64,000 nt of DNA from Gryllotalpicola ginsengisoli DSM 22003 (GTDB lineage: Bacteria; Actinomycetota; Actinomycetes; Actinomycetales; Microbacteriaceae). The stretch is from assembly GCF_000419445.1 (NCBI RefSeq), contig NZ_AULK01000003.1, positions 62,001-126,000 of the forward strand, written 5' to 3'. The notes beneath the pieces are model-generated. The model saw nothing but the letters and a program-made list of their open reading frames with translations, was not told the DNA's origin and searched no databases. Each line of letters begins with the position of its first letter. The first letter of the stretch is position 1. Positions 1 through 8,494 of the stretch are shown piece by piece. Position numbers and translations under genes: made by a program.

Positions 1-60
1 TCCCGGGCTTCGCCGCCCTTCTGACGCGTTTTCTTCGCCCCTGTGGACAGATTTGCCCTC

Positions 61-555
61 TCAGCCGTAGGTATCGCGAGGGCCGCGCCCTGGAATCGAC
101 CTGGGACCGTATTTCCAGCTCGGTACGTCCGGCCCGTTGAAGCGGATCGACTGGATGCCCGCGCGGGGGTACCGCTCGGCGATCGCTTTGAGCAGCTCGT
201 TGCGCATCAGCCGCAGCTGGGTCGCCCACGCGGTCGACGCGCAGCGCACCGTCAGCACGCCCTCCTCGATCCCGATCGGCTCCGATTTCGCCGCCGTCGT
301 CTCGCCGACCAGCTCGGACCAGGCGCCGATCAGCTCGGCCTTGTCCAGTTCCGAATCCCAGCCGAGTTCGGTGGTCAGCGCGTCCATGACCTGGCCGAGG
401 CCGCGCGGGTCCCGCCCGGGCTCGTAGGGCAGGCTCCCCGGCTCCTCTTTCTCACGACGTGCGCGGCGAGATGTGCGTGCCGGAGCACCGCCGAAGAGCG
501 CCTTCAGGCGCAGGTAGACGACGGATGCCTCGCTCCGCCGCTCCTCGTCGCTCAC
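61..555 (-). CDS. dciA: DciA-family (DUF721) replicative helicase loader
   Basis: This 164-residue protein sits directly downstream of recF, where actinobacteria carry the DUF721 gene (Rv0004-like) now known as DciA, the ancestral loader of DnaB. The N-terminal third is charged and low in complexity; the conserved part runs from about residue 50, with GWDSELDKAELIGAWSELVG followed by a beta-rich LTVRCASTAWATQLRL segment typical of the KH-like DUF721 fold. The GTG start overlaps the recF stop by 4 bp (GTGA), which implies translational coupling. No DnaC or DnaI gene is seen, and dnaB itself lies in this window, consistent with DciA loading the helicase. The role is assigned from family and position. 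Confidence 0.88.
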   Translation of the reverse strand: MSDEERRSEASVVYLRLKALFGGAPARTSRRARREKEEPGSLPYEPGRDPRGLGQVMDALTTELGWDSELDKAELIGAWSELVGETTAAKSEPIGIEEGVLTVRCASTAWATQLRLMRNELLKAIAERYPRAGIQSIRFNGPDVPSWKYGPRSIPGRGPRDTYG

Positions 556-1727
556 TGTTCCACCACCTCGCCGGCCTTGATCCTCACCAGTCGCGCCCCG
601 AGCCCCTCCGGCACATCCTCGAGCACCGCCGCGGTGATCAACACCTGTTCGAAGCCGGCGATCGACGCCGCCAACGCCCGCCGCCGCCCCGCGTCGAGCT
701 CGGCGAAGACGTCGTCCAGCACGAGCACGGGGTCACCCGTGGCCGACTGACGCCGCAACAGCTCGGCCGACGCGAGCTTGAGCGCGAGGGCGAACGACCA
801 GGATTCGCCGTGGCTCGCATAGCCCTTGGCCGGCAACTCGTTGAGCTCGAAGAGCAGCTCGTCGCGGTGCGGGCCGACGAGCGTCAGCCCGCGCTCCAGC
901 TCCCGGCGCCTCAGCTCCGCAAGTGCGGCGCGGAACCGATCGGACGTGCCTATCCCTCCCGTCGTCTCGGGCGAGACGTTCCGCGCGGCCGCCGCTACGG
1001 CATCCGTCTCGTCATCGTCGCCGACGGCGCCCAGAATGCTGAGCCGCGGCGTGATGCGCGGGTGCTGGTCGACCCCCGCCACCGCCTGATACGCCTCCCG
1101 CAACGGGGTCGCGAGTTCGCCGACGAGGGCCGTGCGCTGATCGATCAACTCGACGCCGAGCTCGACGAGGCGCTCGTCCCAGATGTCGAGGGTCGTCAGC
1201 TGGCCGGCGCGCAGGCCCTGCGCCCGGGCCGACTTCAGCAGCGAATTGCGCTGGGTGACCACGCGGGCGTAGTCGGCCTGCACCCCCGCCAGCCGGGGAG
1301 AGCGCTGCACCAGCAGTTCATCGATGAAGCGGCGCCGCGTGCTCGGTTCGCCGCGCACAAGGGCCAGGTCCTCTGGGGCGAACAAGACGCTCGAGAAGTA
1401 CCTCGGCAGCTCGCGCGTGCGCACCGCCGACCGGTTGACCTGAGCCTTGTTGGCCGCCCCGCGATTCAGCTGCACTTCCACGAGCAGCTCTCGTTCCGCA
1501 TGGCGCAGCAGGGCACGGATGACAGCACTGTCGGTTCCGGCGCGGATCATCGCCTGATCGCTCGCGGTGCGGTGCGAGCCGAGGGTGGCCAGGTACCCGA
1601 GCGATTCGACGAGGTTGGTCTTGCCCTGCCCGTTCGGCCCGACGAACACCGTCACCCCGGCCTCGAGTTCGACGTCCGCCGAACGATAGTTGCGGAAGTC
1701 GGTGAGGGAGAGCCGTTTCACGTGCAA
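552..1727 (-). CDS. recF: DNA replication and repair protein RecF
   Basis: RecF is an SMC-like ATPase that helps load RecA at single-strand gaps. The 391-residue product has the start LSLTDFRNYRSADVELE, Walker A GPNGQGKT at residues 30-37 and a C-terminal Walker B/D-loop VLVLDDVFAELD, all in family order and at normal length. The TTG start at 1727 is preferred over an in-frame GTG six bases downstream because AAGGAGGAG lies 7 nt upstream of the TTG. The stop overlaps the dciA start. A near-parS palindrome covers the first codons (see the separate entry). Its place in the dnaA-dnaN-gnd-recF-dciA cluster is typical of actinobacteria. Confidence 0.96.
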   Translation of the reverse strand: MHVKRLSLTDFRNYRSADVELEAGVTVFVGPNGQGKTNLVESLGYLATLGSHRTASDQAMIRAGTDSAVIRALLRHAERELLVEVQLNRGAANKAQVNRSAVRTRELPRYFSSVLFAPEDLALVRGEPSTRRRFIDELLVQRSPRLAGVQADYARVVTQRNSLLKSARAQGLRAGQLTTLDIWDERLVELGVELIDQRTALVGELATPLREAYQAVAGVDQHPRITPRLSILGAVGDDDETDAVAAAARNVSPETTGGIGTSDRFRAALAELRRRELERGLTLVGPHRDELLFELNELPAKGYASHGESWSFALALKLASAELLRRQSATGDPVLVLDDVFAELDAGRRRALAASIAGFEQVLITAAVLEDVPEGLGARLVRIKAGEVVEQ

Positions 1728-1729
1728 CG
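1714..1729. other. parS-like palindrome over the recF start
   Basis: CGTTTCACGTGCAACG differs from the core parS palindrome GTTTCACGTGAAAC at one base (A to C in the right arm). It spans the recF start codon, about 2.5 kb from dnaA. The match could be a chance result of the codons for the RecF N-terminus, so it is recorded as a degenerate candidate only. Confidence 0.3.
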
Positions 1730-1800
1730 GTCGTCTCCTCCTTTAACGGACTCCGCTGGTCGACCCACCGCGGGTGAGCCGACCAGCGAGAGTCGACTGA

Positions 1801-2688
1801 TTAGTCGACGGCCTTCACGGCGTGACCGCCGAACTGGTTGCGCAGGGCGGCGACGGCCTTCATGGCCGGCGAGTCCTCCTGGCGCGATACGAAGCGGGCG
1901 AAGATCGACGCGGAGATCGTCGGCAGCGGCACCGCGTTGTTGATGCCCTCCTCGACGGTCCAGCGACCCTCGCCGGAATCCTGCACGTAACCCTCGATGT
2001 TCTTGAACTCGGGGTCGGCCTCGAGCGCCCGCACCAGCAGCTCCAGCAGCCAGGAGCGCACCACGGTGCCGCGCTGCCAAGCCTTGAAGGTGCCGGTGAC
2101 GTCTTTGATGATGTCCTTGCGGGTGTCGAGCAGCTCGTAGCCCTCGGCATAGGCCTGCATCAGCGCGTACTCGATGCCGTTGTGCACCATCTTCGCGTAG
2201 TGGCCGGCGCCGACCCCGCCCACGTGCACGAAGCCCTCTTCCCGCGGACCCTCAGGGCGCAGCGCGTCGAAGACGGGCATGACGCGCTCGACCTGCTCGG
2301 TCGAGCCGCCGACCATGAGTCCGTAGCCGTTCTGCTGACCCCAGACGCCGCCCGAGACGCCGGCGTCCATGTAGTCGATGCCCTTCGCGGCCAGCTGCTC
2401 CGCGTGGCGGAAGTCGTCGGTGAACTTCGAGTTGCCGCCGTCGATGACGAGGTCGCCCGGCTCGAGCAACCCCTCCAGGTCGGTGATGACCGAGTCGGTG
2501 ATCTTGCCGGCCGGGACCATCACCCAGACGGTGCGCGGAGTCGGCAGAGCCTTCACCAGCTCGGCGAGGCTGGCGACGTCGGAGACGTCGGGGTTGGTGT
2601 CGTAGCCGGTGACTTCGACGCCGCTCTTCTCGAGGCGGGCGCGCATGTTGTTGCCCATCTTGCCGAGACCGACGAGACCGATGTGCAT
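1801..2688 (-). CDS. gnd: 6-phosphogluconate dehydrogenase, decarboxylating (short form)
   Basis: The enzyme oxidises and decarboxylates 6-phosphogluconate to ribulose 5-phosphate in the pentose phosphate pathway. At 295 residues it is the short GndB-type form. A Rossmann motif GLVGLGKMGNNM starts at residue 4, followed by the substrate segment DGGNSKFTDD, the DAGVSGGVWGQQNGYGLMVGG signature region near residues 108-128 and the catalytic GAGHYAKMVHNGIEY segment with conserved Lys and Asn. It lies between dnaN and recF, an insertion common in actinobacteria that places a metabolic gene in the origin cluster. An AAGAAGGACT ribosome site precedes the ATG. Confidence 0.94.
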   Translation of the reverse strand: MHIGLVGLGKMGNNMRARLEKSGVEVTGYDTNPDVSDVASLAELVKALPTPRTVWVMVPAGKITDSVITDLEGLLEPGDLVIDGGNSKFTDDFRHAEQLAAKGIDYMDAGVSGGVWGQQNGYGLMVGGSTEQVERVMPVFDALRPEGPREEGFVHVGGVGAGHYAKMVHNGIEYALMQAYAEGYELLDTRKDIIKDVTGTFKAWQRGTVVRSWLLELLVRALEADPEFKNIEGYVQDSGEGRWTVEEGINNAVPLPTISASIFARFVSRQEDSPAMKAVAALRNQFGGHAVKAVD

Positions 2689-2709
2689 GGGAGTCCTTCT
2701 TCTTGTCTA

Positions 2710-3852
2710 CTAGCGCAGCAGCAGGTTGGGCTGCAGCAGGTACTTGTAGTTGTCGCTCCCGGCCTGTTCCCTGCTGGTCTGGCTCGTGATGAGCACAGGG
2801 CCGGGTTTGTTGGGGTTGTCGGTCTTGGTGAACGAGATGCGCACGAACTCCGAGTGCACCGAGCTCAGACCGTCCAGCAGGAACTGGGGCTTGAGCGAGA
2901 CGACGGTGTCCTGCCCAGTCAAGAGAGCGTCGATGCTCTCCGAGGCTTGTGCCTGCTCCGAACCGATGGCCTCAAGGGTGAGACCCTCGGAGGAGAAGCT
3001 GAATCGCAGCGCGGCTTCACGTTCGAGCACGATCTGCACCCGACGCGTGGCTTCGATCAAGTCGCCGGTGTTGAGGACCGCATAGTGGTCGACGGATTCG
3101 GGGAACAGCCGCTTCACCGGAGGGAAGTTGCCCTTGATGAGCAGCGACGTCACGGTCTTCTGGTCTGCGGTGAAGGCGATGAGTTCGCGGTCGTCGTTGT
3201 TCTGGATCGCCACCTGGATGGTCGAGGCGTGGCCGAGGGTGCGGCCGATCTCCTGCAGCGTCCGCGCCGGAACGAGAGCGGTCGCCTCGGTGACTCCGGC
3301 CGAGCCGTCCCAGTCGATCTCCCGCACGGCGACGCGGTAGCGGTCGGTGGCGACGAGGCTCAGCACGTTGTCGGCGATCTCGAGCTGCACACCCGTGATG
3401 ACCGGGGTCACATCGTCGCGAGATGCTGCGACACCCACTTGGGCGACGGCCTCCGCGAAGGCGTCGCCGGGAACGAGACCCGCCGGCTGGTCGACCGACG
3501 GAAGCGTCGGGTACTCCTCGACCGGCATCGACAGCAGGGTGAAGTGGGCCGAGCCGCAATCGACCGAGATCTTCCCCTCGTCCGTCGCGAACTGCACGGG
3601 AGCGTTCGGCAACTTCGACACGATGTCGGCCAGGAGACGGCCCGAGACCAGGATCACGCCGGGCTCCTGCACCTCGGCCGCGATCTCGGTCTGCGCCGAC
3701 ACCTCGTAGTCGAAGGAGGCGAGGGAAATGCCCGAGTCCGTGGAGCGGATGAGCACTCCGGACAGGATCGGGAGGGTCGTGCGCTGAGGCAGGAGTTTGA
3801 CGGCGAATGAGACGGCGTCACTCAAGACGTCGCGATTGGCCTGAAACCTCAA
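2710..3852 (-). CDS. dnaN: DNA polymerase III sliding clamp (beta subunit)
   Basis: The 380-residue beta clamp forms a ring on DNA that tethers the replicative polymerase. The sequence begins MRFQANRDVLSDAVSFAVKL and continues LPQRTTLPILSGV, the standard first-domain motif; three repeated clamp domains fill the length and the C-terminus ends PNLLLR. The TTG at 3852 is chosen because GAGGGG lies 6 nt upstream and homologous proteins begin at this MRFQ; a reading extended upstream to 3921 would add an unrelated low-complexity stretch. It is the first gene leftward of the dnaA-dnaN part of oriC. Confidence 0.95.
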   Translation of the reverse strand: MRFQANRDVLSDAVSFAVKLLPQRTTLPILSGVLIRSTDSGISLASFDYEVSAQTEIAAEVQEPGVILVSGRLLADIVSKLPNAPVQFATDEGKISVDCGSAHFTLLSMPVEEYPTLPSVDQPAGLVPGDAFAEAVAQVGVAASRDDVTPVITGVQLEIADNVLSLVATDRYRVAVREIDWDGSAGVTEATALVPARTLQEIGRTLGHASTIQVAIQNNDDRELIAFTADQKTVTSLLIKGNFPPVKRLFPESVDHYAVLNTGDLIEATRRVQIVLEREAALRFSFSSEGLTLEAIGSEQAQASESIDALLTGQDTVVSLKPQFLLDGLSSVHSEFVRISFTKTDNPNKPGPVLITSQTSREQAGSDNYKYLLQPNLLLR

Positions 3853-4282
3853 GACGCACCCCTCACGGGTCGATCGACGGAACGCTGACCATGCTAGCGC
3901 CGCCGGATGGGCACCGGACAAACGCGAGGTTCACCGGTCGGCGCCCACGGTCGAGGTTGTGGGAAGCCTCTTACATCGAATGATTCGTTAACGGTCTTAA
4001 CCCGTGTGGAGAATGTGGATAACTCGGCGGAGAAGAAGCCAGAGGCGGGAACTACATCCGTGTGAGTTGTCAGCAGCTTGTGGTGTGAGGGCGAAGCGAG
4101 CACTGACGCGGCACGGCCGGGGAGGCATCCGACTCACAACTTCGCCGAAGCCGCCCACACCGCTGCGGCAGTTATGCCTTAACTCTCCACATGGTTTTCC
4201 ACAGTGTGAAAAAGCGCGGCAATACCGGGCCCGATGCAAGTCCTCCGTCAAGGGGACGCGATCCGGGGTCGACCGGTGATCG
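3853..4282. other. oriC: Origin of replication, dnaA-dnaN intergenic half
   Basis: This 430-bp non-coding gap between the start of dnaN and the end of dnaA carries DnaA boxes: a perfect inverted box TGTGGATAA (4014-4022), the adjacent near-match TGTGGAGAA (4005-4013), TTTTCCACA (4195-4203) and CTCTCCACA (4183-4191). The stretch around 3970-4000 is unusually AT-rich for this genome and could be the unwinding element. Position between dnaA and dnaN is the usual actinobacterial oriC. Strand asymmetry of the flanking genes agrees. Confidence 0.85.
4014..4022 (-). promoter_or_regulatory. DnaA box (perfect)
   Basis: TGTGGATAA is the exact reverse complement of the consensus TTATCCACA. It abuts a one-mismatch box at 4005-4013, giving a tandem pair in the same orientation. 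Confidence 0.8.
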
Positions 4283-5716
4283 TCAGCGCCGGATCTGCTT
4301 GATGCGGCTGGTGAGCTCGGTCACCTGGTTGTAGATCGAGCGGCGCTCCTTCATGAGCTCGCTGATCTTCTTGTTCGCATACATGACCGTCGTGTGGTCG
4401 CGGTTGCCGAACAGCTGCCCGATCTTCGGCAGCGAGAGGTTGGTCAGTTCACGGCACAGGTACATCGCGATCTGGCGGGCCGTCGCGATGGCCTGCGAGC
4501 GCGAGGAGCCGTAGAGGTCGTCGACCGACAGTTTGAAGTAGTCCGCCGTCGCCGTGATGATGTCGACCGGTGCGATGACGTTGTCGTCGTCGAGGGTCAC
4601 GAGGTCTTTGAGCACCGTCTGCACCAGGCTCATGTCGACAGGGGTGCGGTTGAGGCTCGCGAAGGCGGTGACGCGGATCAGCGTTCCTTCGAGCTCGCGG
4701 ATGTTGCTCGACACCTTGGTCGCCATGAACTCGAGGATGTCGTCGGGCACCATCACCTTCTCGCTCTGCGCCTTCTTGCGCAGAATCGCGATGCGCGTCT
4801 CGAGGTCGGGCGCCTGGACATCGGTGATGAGACCCCACTCGAAGCGGCTGCGCATGCGGTCTTCGAAGCCGGTGAGGTGCTTCGGCGGCAGGTCGGAGGT
4901 GATCACGACCTGTTTGTTGTGGTCGTGCAGCGTGTTGAAGGTGTGGAAGAAGGCCTCTTGCGTCTCCGCCTTGCCCTGCAGGAACTGGATGTCGTCGATC
5001 AGGAGGATGTCGATGTTGCGGTAGCGGGCCTGGAAGCTCGCGCCCCGGTTGTTCTGGATCGAGTTGATGAAGTCGTTGGTGAACTCCTCCGAGCTCACAT
5101 AGCGCACCCGGATCCCCGGATAGAGGCTCATGGCGTAGTGGCCGATGGAGTGCAGCAGGTGCGTCTTGCCCAGCCCCGAATCCCCGTAGATGAACAGCGG
5201 GTTGTATGCCTTCGCCGGCGCTTCGGCCACCGCGACGGCCGCCGCGTGAGCGAACCGGTTCGATTGACCGATGACGAAGTTGTCGAAGCTGTACTTCGCG
5301 TTCAGCCGCGTCTCGGTCGACCGCGGGGCGACGGTGAGATCGGATGCCTCGAGCGGCGGCGCCACCGCCACCGGCTGTTCCCGCACCGCCGTGTGCGCCG
5401 GTGCCGCTGGCAGGGGCTCGCCGGTCTGCAGGATCTCCTGCTCGATCTCGGGATTGACGACGATGGCGAAAGTCGTCACCTCGTACGAGGGATCCAAGGC
5501 ACCGATCGCGGCGAGGAGCGGCATGCGGCTGCGCTGCTCGATCATCCCCCGGGTGAACTCGTTCGGAACCTCCAGATAAAAGGTTCCTGCCATGATGCCC
5601 TTGGGTTCGACGAGGCTGAGGAATCCGTAGAGCTGCGGGGTGACGCGCTCATCCTTTTCCAGGGCGGCGAGGATGGTCCTCCATGCCTGGTCGAGGGTGG
5701 CGTCACCGTCGGTCAT
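4283..5716 (-). CDS. dnaA: Chromosomal replication initiator DnaA
   Basis: DnaA is the AAA+ initiator that binds DnaA boxes and melts oriC. The ATG at 5716 gives 477 residues and is preceded by AGGGGAGCT. Domain I covers about residues 1-85, a Pro/Ala-rich linker runs to about 135, and the AAA+ domain starts at [13 protein letters not shown] with Walker A GDSGLGKT at 178-185 and Walker B LLIDDIQF at 238-245. The C-terminal DNA-binding domain ends with the signature [12 protein letters not shown]. An open frame continues upstream to 6070, but it runs through the DnaA-box-containing gap and is not coding. DnaA boxes on both sides suggest autoregulation. Confidence 0.97.
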   Translation of the reverse strand: MTDGDATLDQAWRTILAALEKDERVTPQLYGFLSLVEPKGIMAGTFYLEVPNEFTRGMIEQRSRMPLLAAIGALDPSYEVTTFAIVVNPEIEQEILQTGEPLPAAPAHTAVREQPVAVAPPLEASDLTVAPRSTETRLNAKYSFDNFVIGQSNRFAHAAAVAVAEAPAKAYNPLFIYGDSGLGKTHLLHSIGHYAMSLYPGIRVRYVSSEEFTNDFINSIQNNRGASFQARYRNIDILLIDDIQFLQGKAETQEAFFHTFNTLHDHNKQVVITSDLPPKHLTGFEDRMRSRFEWGLITDVQAPDLETRIAILRKKAQSEKVMVPDDILEFMATKVSSNIRELEGTLIRVTAFASLNRTPVDMSLVQTVLKDLVTLDDDNVIAPVDIITATADYFKLSVDDLYGSSRSQAIATARQIAMYLCRELTNLSLPKIGQLFGNRDHTTVMYANKKISELMKERRSIYNQVTELTSRIKQIRR

Positions 5717-6090
5717 AGCTCCCCTGGTTTCTCGTCTCGCCCCTGTTATGCACACCGTTATCCACCGCCGATTCTTGGGAATCCGAAGGCGACGTGGCGC
5801 CCGACGAACGGACCTGGGGATAACTGTGTCAGCCACGGTAGTGAACGGTGCGGCTGTGGACAAATCCCGAACGGGGCATAGAACGAGGGTTCCGCGGCGT
5901 GTCGCGCGTGTCCGCCCAGGAATGAGCCGAGATAATCCACGGTTGCCCGGGGCCGGTTTGAAGTTGTGTGCTTCGGCCCGTAGAGTTATTTGGTTGACTC
6001 GGCACCCGTTTCGGGTGCTCCAGAATCCTTCCGGCCTGTCCGCCCTCGCTATCGGCGGTGGCCCGCGCACAGATCGAGAGACGAATCACT
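5717..6090. other. oriC: dnaA-rpmH intergenic region with DnaA boxes (second oriC half)
   Basis: This 374-bp gap separates the divergent dnaA and rpmH genes. It holds TGTGGACAA at 5855-5863 (perfect actinobacterial DnaA box, inverted), TGGGGATAA at 5815-5823, TTATGCACA at 5746-5754 and TTATCCACC at 5758-5766. The boxes nearest dnaA probably also control dnaA. The right part carries the rpmH promoter and a leader hairpin at 6002-6018. Confidence 0.7.
5958..5986 (+). promoter_or_regulatory. Promoter of the rpmH operon
   Basis: TTGAAG (5958-5963), a 17-bp spacer and TAGAGT (5981-5986) form a good sigma-70-type promoter about 100 bp before rpmH. The resulting leader contains a hairpin with 7-bp arms GCACCCG/CGGGTGC and a TTT loop at 6002-6018. 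Confidence 0.65.
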
Positions 6091-6228
6091 ATGAGCAAGC
6101 GAACCTTCCAGCCCAACAACCGCCGCCGCGCCAAGGTGCACGGTTTCCGTCTTCGCATGCGCACGCGTGCCGGCCGCGCGATCCTCGCCGCCCGTCGTCG
6201 CAAGGGTCGCACCGAGCTCAGCGCGTAA
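6091..6228 (+). CDS. rpmH: 50S ribosomal protein L34
   Basis: This 45-residue basic protein has the universal L34 pattern: [19 protein letters not shown], then [19 protein letters not shown] and the end TELSA. L34 is a small structural protein of the large subunit. It is the first gene of the rightward operon rpmH-rnpA-yidD-yidC-jag-rsmG-parA-parB, starting on the other side of the origin from dnaA. Position, length and sequence are all as expected. Confidence 0.97.
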   Translation: MSKRTFQPNNRRRAKVHGFRLRMRTRAGRAILAARRRKGRTELSA

Positions 6229-6244
6229 CCCACTCGGTACGGCG

Positions 6245-6583
6245 GTGCTCGCCAAAGCCAACCGCATCGTTCGAGGTGCCGACTACAAGGCCGTCGTACG
6301 CAAGGGGTCGCGCTTTCCTGCTCCGCACACCCTGGTCTACGTGCGCATGAACCCGGATTCGTGCGCGGTGCGCTTCGGCTTCATCGTCGGAAAGACCGTC
6401 GGATCGGCGCCGGTTCGGAACACGGTACGACGCAGATTGAAGGCTGCCGCCTACGATCTGCTCCCCGAGGTTCCGGCCGGCGCCGACATCGTCATCCGGG
6501 CGCTTCCAGCCTCCGCGCAGGCCTCCTGGTCTACGCTCCATCACGAGATCTCCCAAGCCATCCACAGGGCAGGAACACGATGA
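6245..6583 (+). CDS. rnpA: Ribonuclease P protein component
   Basis: RnpA is the protein cofactor of RNase P, which matures tRNA 5' ends. The GTG at 6245 gives 112 residues beginning MLAKANRIVRGADYKAVVRKGSRF, close to family length; an in-frame ATG at 6167 would lie inside rpmH and is rejected. The RNR signature region appears as VGKTVGSAPVRNTVRRRLK near residues 53-71. Sixteen bases separate it from rpmH and its stop overlaps the yidD start (ATGA). No strong Shine-Dalgarno is visible, so the start is slightly uncertain. Confidence 0.94.
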   Translation: MLAKANRIVRGADYKAVVRKGSRFPAPHTLVYVRMNPDSCAVRFGFIVGKTVGSAPVRNTVRRRLKAAAYDLLPEVPAGADIVIRALPASAQASWSTLHHEISQAIHRAGTR

Positions 6584-6903
6584 CATCCGCGATCCGCAGC
6601 TTCGCGCTCGCCGTGTGGCTGCTTCCTCGCAACATCGTGGTTGCGTTGCTGCGCGGCTACCGGGCCCTGATCTCGCCGTTGTACGGCGACGTGTGCCGTT
6701 ACTATCCGTCCTGCTCCGCCTACGCGCTCGGCGCCGTGCAAGAGCACGGCGTCTTCGTCGGCGGGGCCTTGGCCGCACGTCGTGTTGCGCGATGCCACCC
6801 GTGGGCCGCGGGCGGCGTCGATGACGTGCCGCCCTCTCGAACTCACCGCTATCGACGCACCCGTTTCGGGTTCGTCGTCGCCTCCCCCCATGGAAAGGGC
6901 TGA
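6580..6903 (+). CDS. yidD: Membrane protein insertion efficiency factor YidD
   Basis: YidD is a small membrane-associated protein that aids YidC-dependent insertion. The 107-residue product has an N-terminal amphipathic/hydrophobic segment, then the family signature GYRALISPLYGDVCRYYPSCSAYALGAVQ with conserved Cys residues, and later RCHPWAAGGVDDVP. The ATG overlaps the rnpA stop by four bases and yidC follows after 9 bp, so the three genes are co-translated. The C-terminal basic tail is somewhat longer than in enterobacterial homologues. Confidence 0.93.
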   Translation: MTSAIRSFALAVWLLPRNIVVALLRGYRALISPLYGDVCRYYPSCSAYALGAVQEHGVFVGGALAARRVARCHPWAAGGVDDVPPSRTHRYRRTRFGFVVASPHGKG

Positions 6904-6912
6904 TCCGTACCG

Positions 6913-7887
6913 ATGGAGAACTTCTTCCTGACGATCCTCTGGCCGATCAGATGGCTGGTCGAGCTGGTGCTCGTCGCGTGGCACTGGTTGTTCAGCGCCC
7001 TGGGCATGGACCCGGCCGGCGGGCTGACGTGGGTGCTCTCCATCGTGGGCCTCGTGATCGTCGTGCGTGCGGCACTGATCCCCGTGTTCGTGCGGCAGAT
7101 CAAGAACCAGCGCAAGATGCTCGAGGTCGCGCCGCAGATCAAGAAGATCCAGGACAAGTACAAGGGCAAGCGCGACCAGCTCTCTCGTGAGGCGATGAGC
7201 CGCGAGATGATGGAGTTCTACAAGGAGACGGGAACCAACCCTCTCGCCTCGTGCATCCCACTGCTCATCCAGATGCCGATCTTCTTCTCCTTGTTCTCCG
7301 TGCTGAACAACGCGCAGCACGACAAGGTGGGCGTGGGCCCGTTGAATGCCGCGCTTTCCAAGTCCTTCGGTCATGCATCGCTCTTCGATGTGGCGCCGCT
7401 GCACATGAGCTTCCAGGACGCGCTCAACGAACACAACGCGGCCGTGATGATCGTCGCCGCCGTGATGGTCGCGCTCATGGTCGCGTCGCAGTTCTACACG
7501 CAGCTGCAGATCATGTCGAAGAACATCTCCGACGAGACCAAGAACAGCCCGCAGTTCCGGCAGCAGCGGATGCTGATGTACTTCCTGCCGTTCATCTTCC
7601 TGTTCTCGGGCTTCGCCTTCCCCCTCGGCGTGATGTTCTACTGGCTCACCACCAACATCTGGACGATGGTGCAGCAGTTCCTCGTCATCCGCGCCATGCC
7701 GACACCGGGCAGCGAGGCTGCTCGTCGCCGGGAAGAGCGCCTCGCTCGCAAGCGCGAGGCGCAGTTGGCGGCCGGCAAGATCGTGCTCGCCGAGCCGGCG
7801 GTGGAAGGCGGCGAACCCGTCGTGAAGCGGGTCAGCACGCAGCGCGTGCAGCCCAAGAGCAACAAGCGCGGCAAGAAGCGCCGCTAG
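6913..7887 (+). CDS. yidC: Membrane protein insertase YidC/OxaI
   Basis: YidC inserts and folds membrane proteins, alone or with SecYEG. The 324-residue protein has a first transmembrane helix near residues 8-30, a second near 40-60 (WVLSIVGLVIVVRAALIPVF), a charged cytoplasmic hairpin rich in Lys and Arg to about residue 105, then the conserved NPLASCIPLLIQMPIFFSLF helix and two further helices ending near residue 255. The C-terminal tail (RRREERLARKREAQ onward, finishing KSNKRGKKRR) is strongly basic and likely contacts the ribosome. Unlike Gram-negative YidC it lacks the large periplasmic domain. Confidence 0.96.
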   Translation: MENFFLTILWPIRWLVELVLVAWHWLFSALGMDPAGGLTWVLSIVGLVIVVRAALIPVFVRQIKNQRKMLEVAPQIKKIQDKYKGKRDQLSREAMSREMMEFYKETGTNPLASCIPLLIQMPIFFSLFSVLNNAQHDKVGVGPLNAALSKSFGHASLFDVAPLHMSFQDALNEHNAAVMIVAAVMVALMVASQFYTQLQIMSKNISDETKNSPQFRQQRMLMYFLPFIFLFSGFAFPLGVMFYWLTTNIWTMVQQFLVIRAMPTPGSEAARRREERLARKREAQLAAGKIVLAEPAVEGGEPVVKRVSTQRVQPKSNKRGKKRR

Positions 7888-7908
7888 AGGCCAGAAGGAC
7901 CCGGGATC

Positions 7909-8418
7909 ATGAGCGACACCACCACTGAAGAGAACTCGCCCGTCGCCGACGGCGACGACGAGGAGCTCACCCTCGATGACGAGGGCGACATCGCAGCGGA
8001 CTACATCGAGGGACTTCTCGACATCGCGGATCTGGATGGTGACATCGACATCGAGGTGCGCGGGGAGCGCGTCTACCTGTCGGTCTCGACCGAGACCGGC
8101 GATCTGAGCGCACTCGCAAAACCGGAGGTGGTGCGCGCGTTGCAGGAGCTCACACGCCTTGCGGTGCAGAACCAGACCGGAGAGTTCTCGCGGCTGATCC
8201 TCGACATCGGCGGCTCCCGCGACGTGCGGCAGCAGGAGCTCGCCACGCTGGTGGATCGGGCGATCGCCAAGATCGAGGAGGGTGCTGTGCAGGCATCGCT
8301 CCCGCCCATGTCCTCCTACGAGCGCAAGCTGGTCCACGACCTGGTCGCCGAACGCGGCTACGTGTCCAACTCGCACGGCGAGGGAGCAGAGCGCCACACC
8401 GTCATCACCCGCTCGTAG
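7909..8418 (+). CDS. jag: Jag/KhpB RNA-binding protein (KH and R3H domains)
   Basis: This 169-residue protein is the SpoIIIJ-associated Jag (KhpB) homologue always found after yidC. It has an acidic N-terminus (about residues 1-30), a KH-type domain over residues 30-100 (DYIEGLLDIADLDGDIDIEV onward), and an R3H domain at the C-terminus with LPPMSSYERKLVHDLVAER and SHGEGAERHTVITRS. KhpB with its partner KhpA binds RNA and influences cell division in Gram-positives; the exact role here is inferred from the family. Confidence 0.92.
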   Translation: MSDTTTEENSPVADGDDEELTLDDEGDIAADYIEGLLDIADLDGDIDIEVRGERVYLSVSTETGDLSALAKPEVVRALQELTRLAVQNQTGEFSRLILDIGGSRDVRQQELATLVDRAIAKIEEGAVQASLPPMSSYERKLVHDLVAERGYVSNSHGEGAERHTVITRS

Positions 8419-8466
8419 CCTGCTGGCGACATCGCGCTGGGGACGGGCGACGCAGCGCCCGGCGGA

Positions 8467-8482
8467 TGTTTCACGTGAAACC
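8467..8482. other. parS: parS site 1 (upstream of rsmG)
   Basis: TGTTTCACGTGAAACC matches the conserved bacterial parS TGTTTCACGTGAAACA at 15 of 16 positions, with an intact GTTTCACGTGAAAC core. It lies between jag and rsmG, about 3 kb from dnaA, where ParB would nucleate to form the origin-proximal segregation complex. Confidence 0.9.
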
Positions 8483-8494
8483 GGAGGGGAACGG

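Noticed and set aside
5717-6070. N-terminal extension of dnaA by 118 codons
   Set aside because: The extension covers DnaA boxes and dnaA promoter DNA. The ATG at 5716 has a ribosome site and gives the normal domain I.
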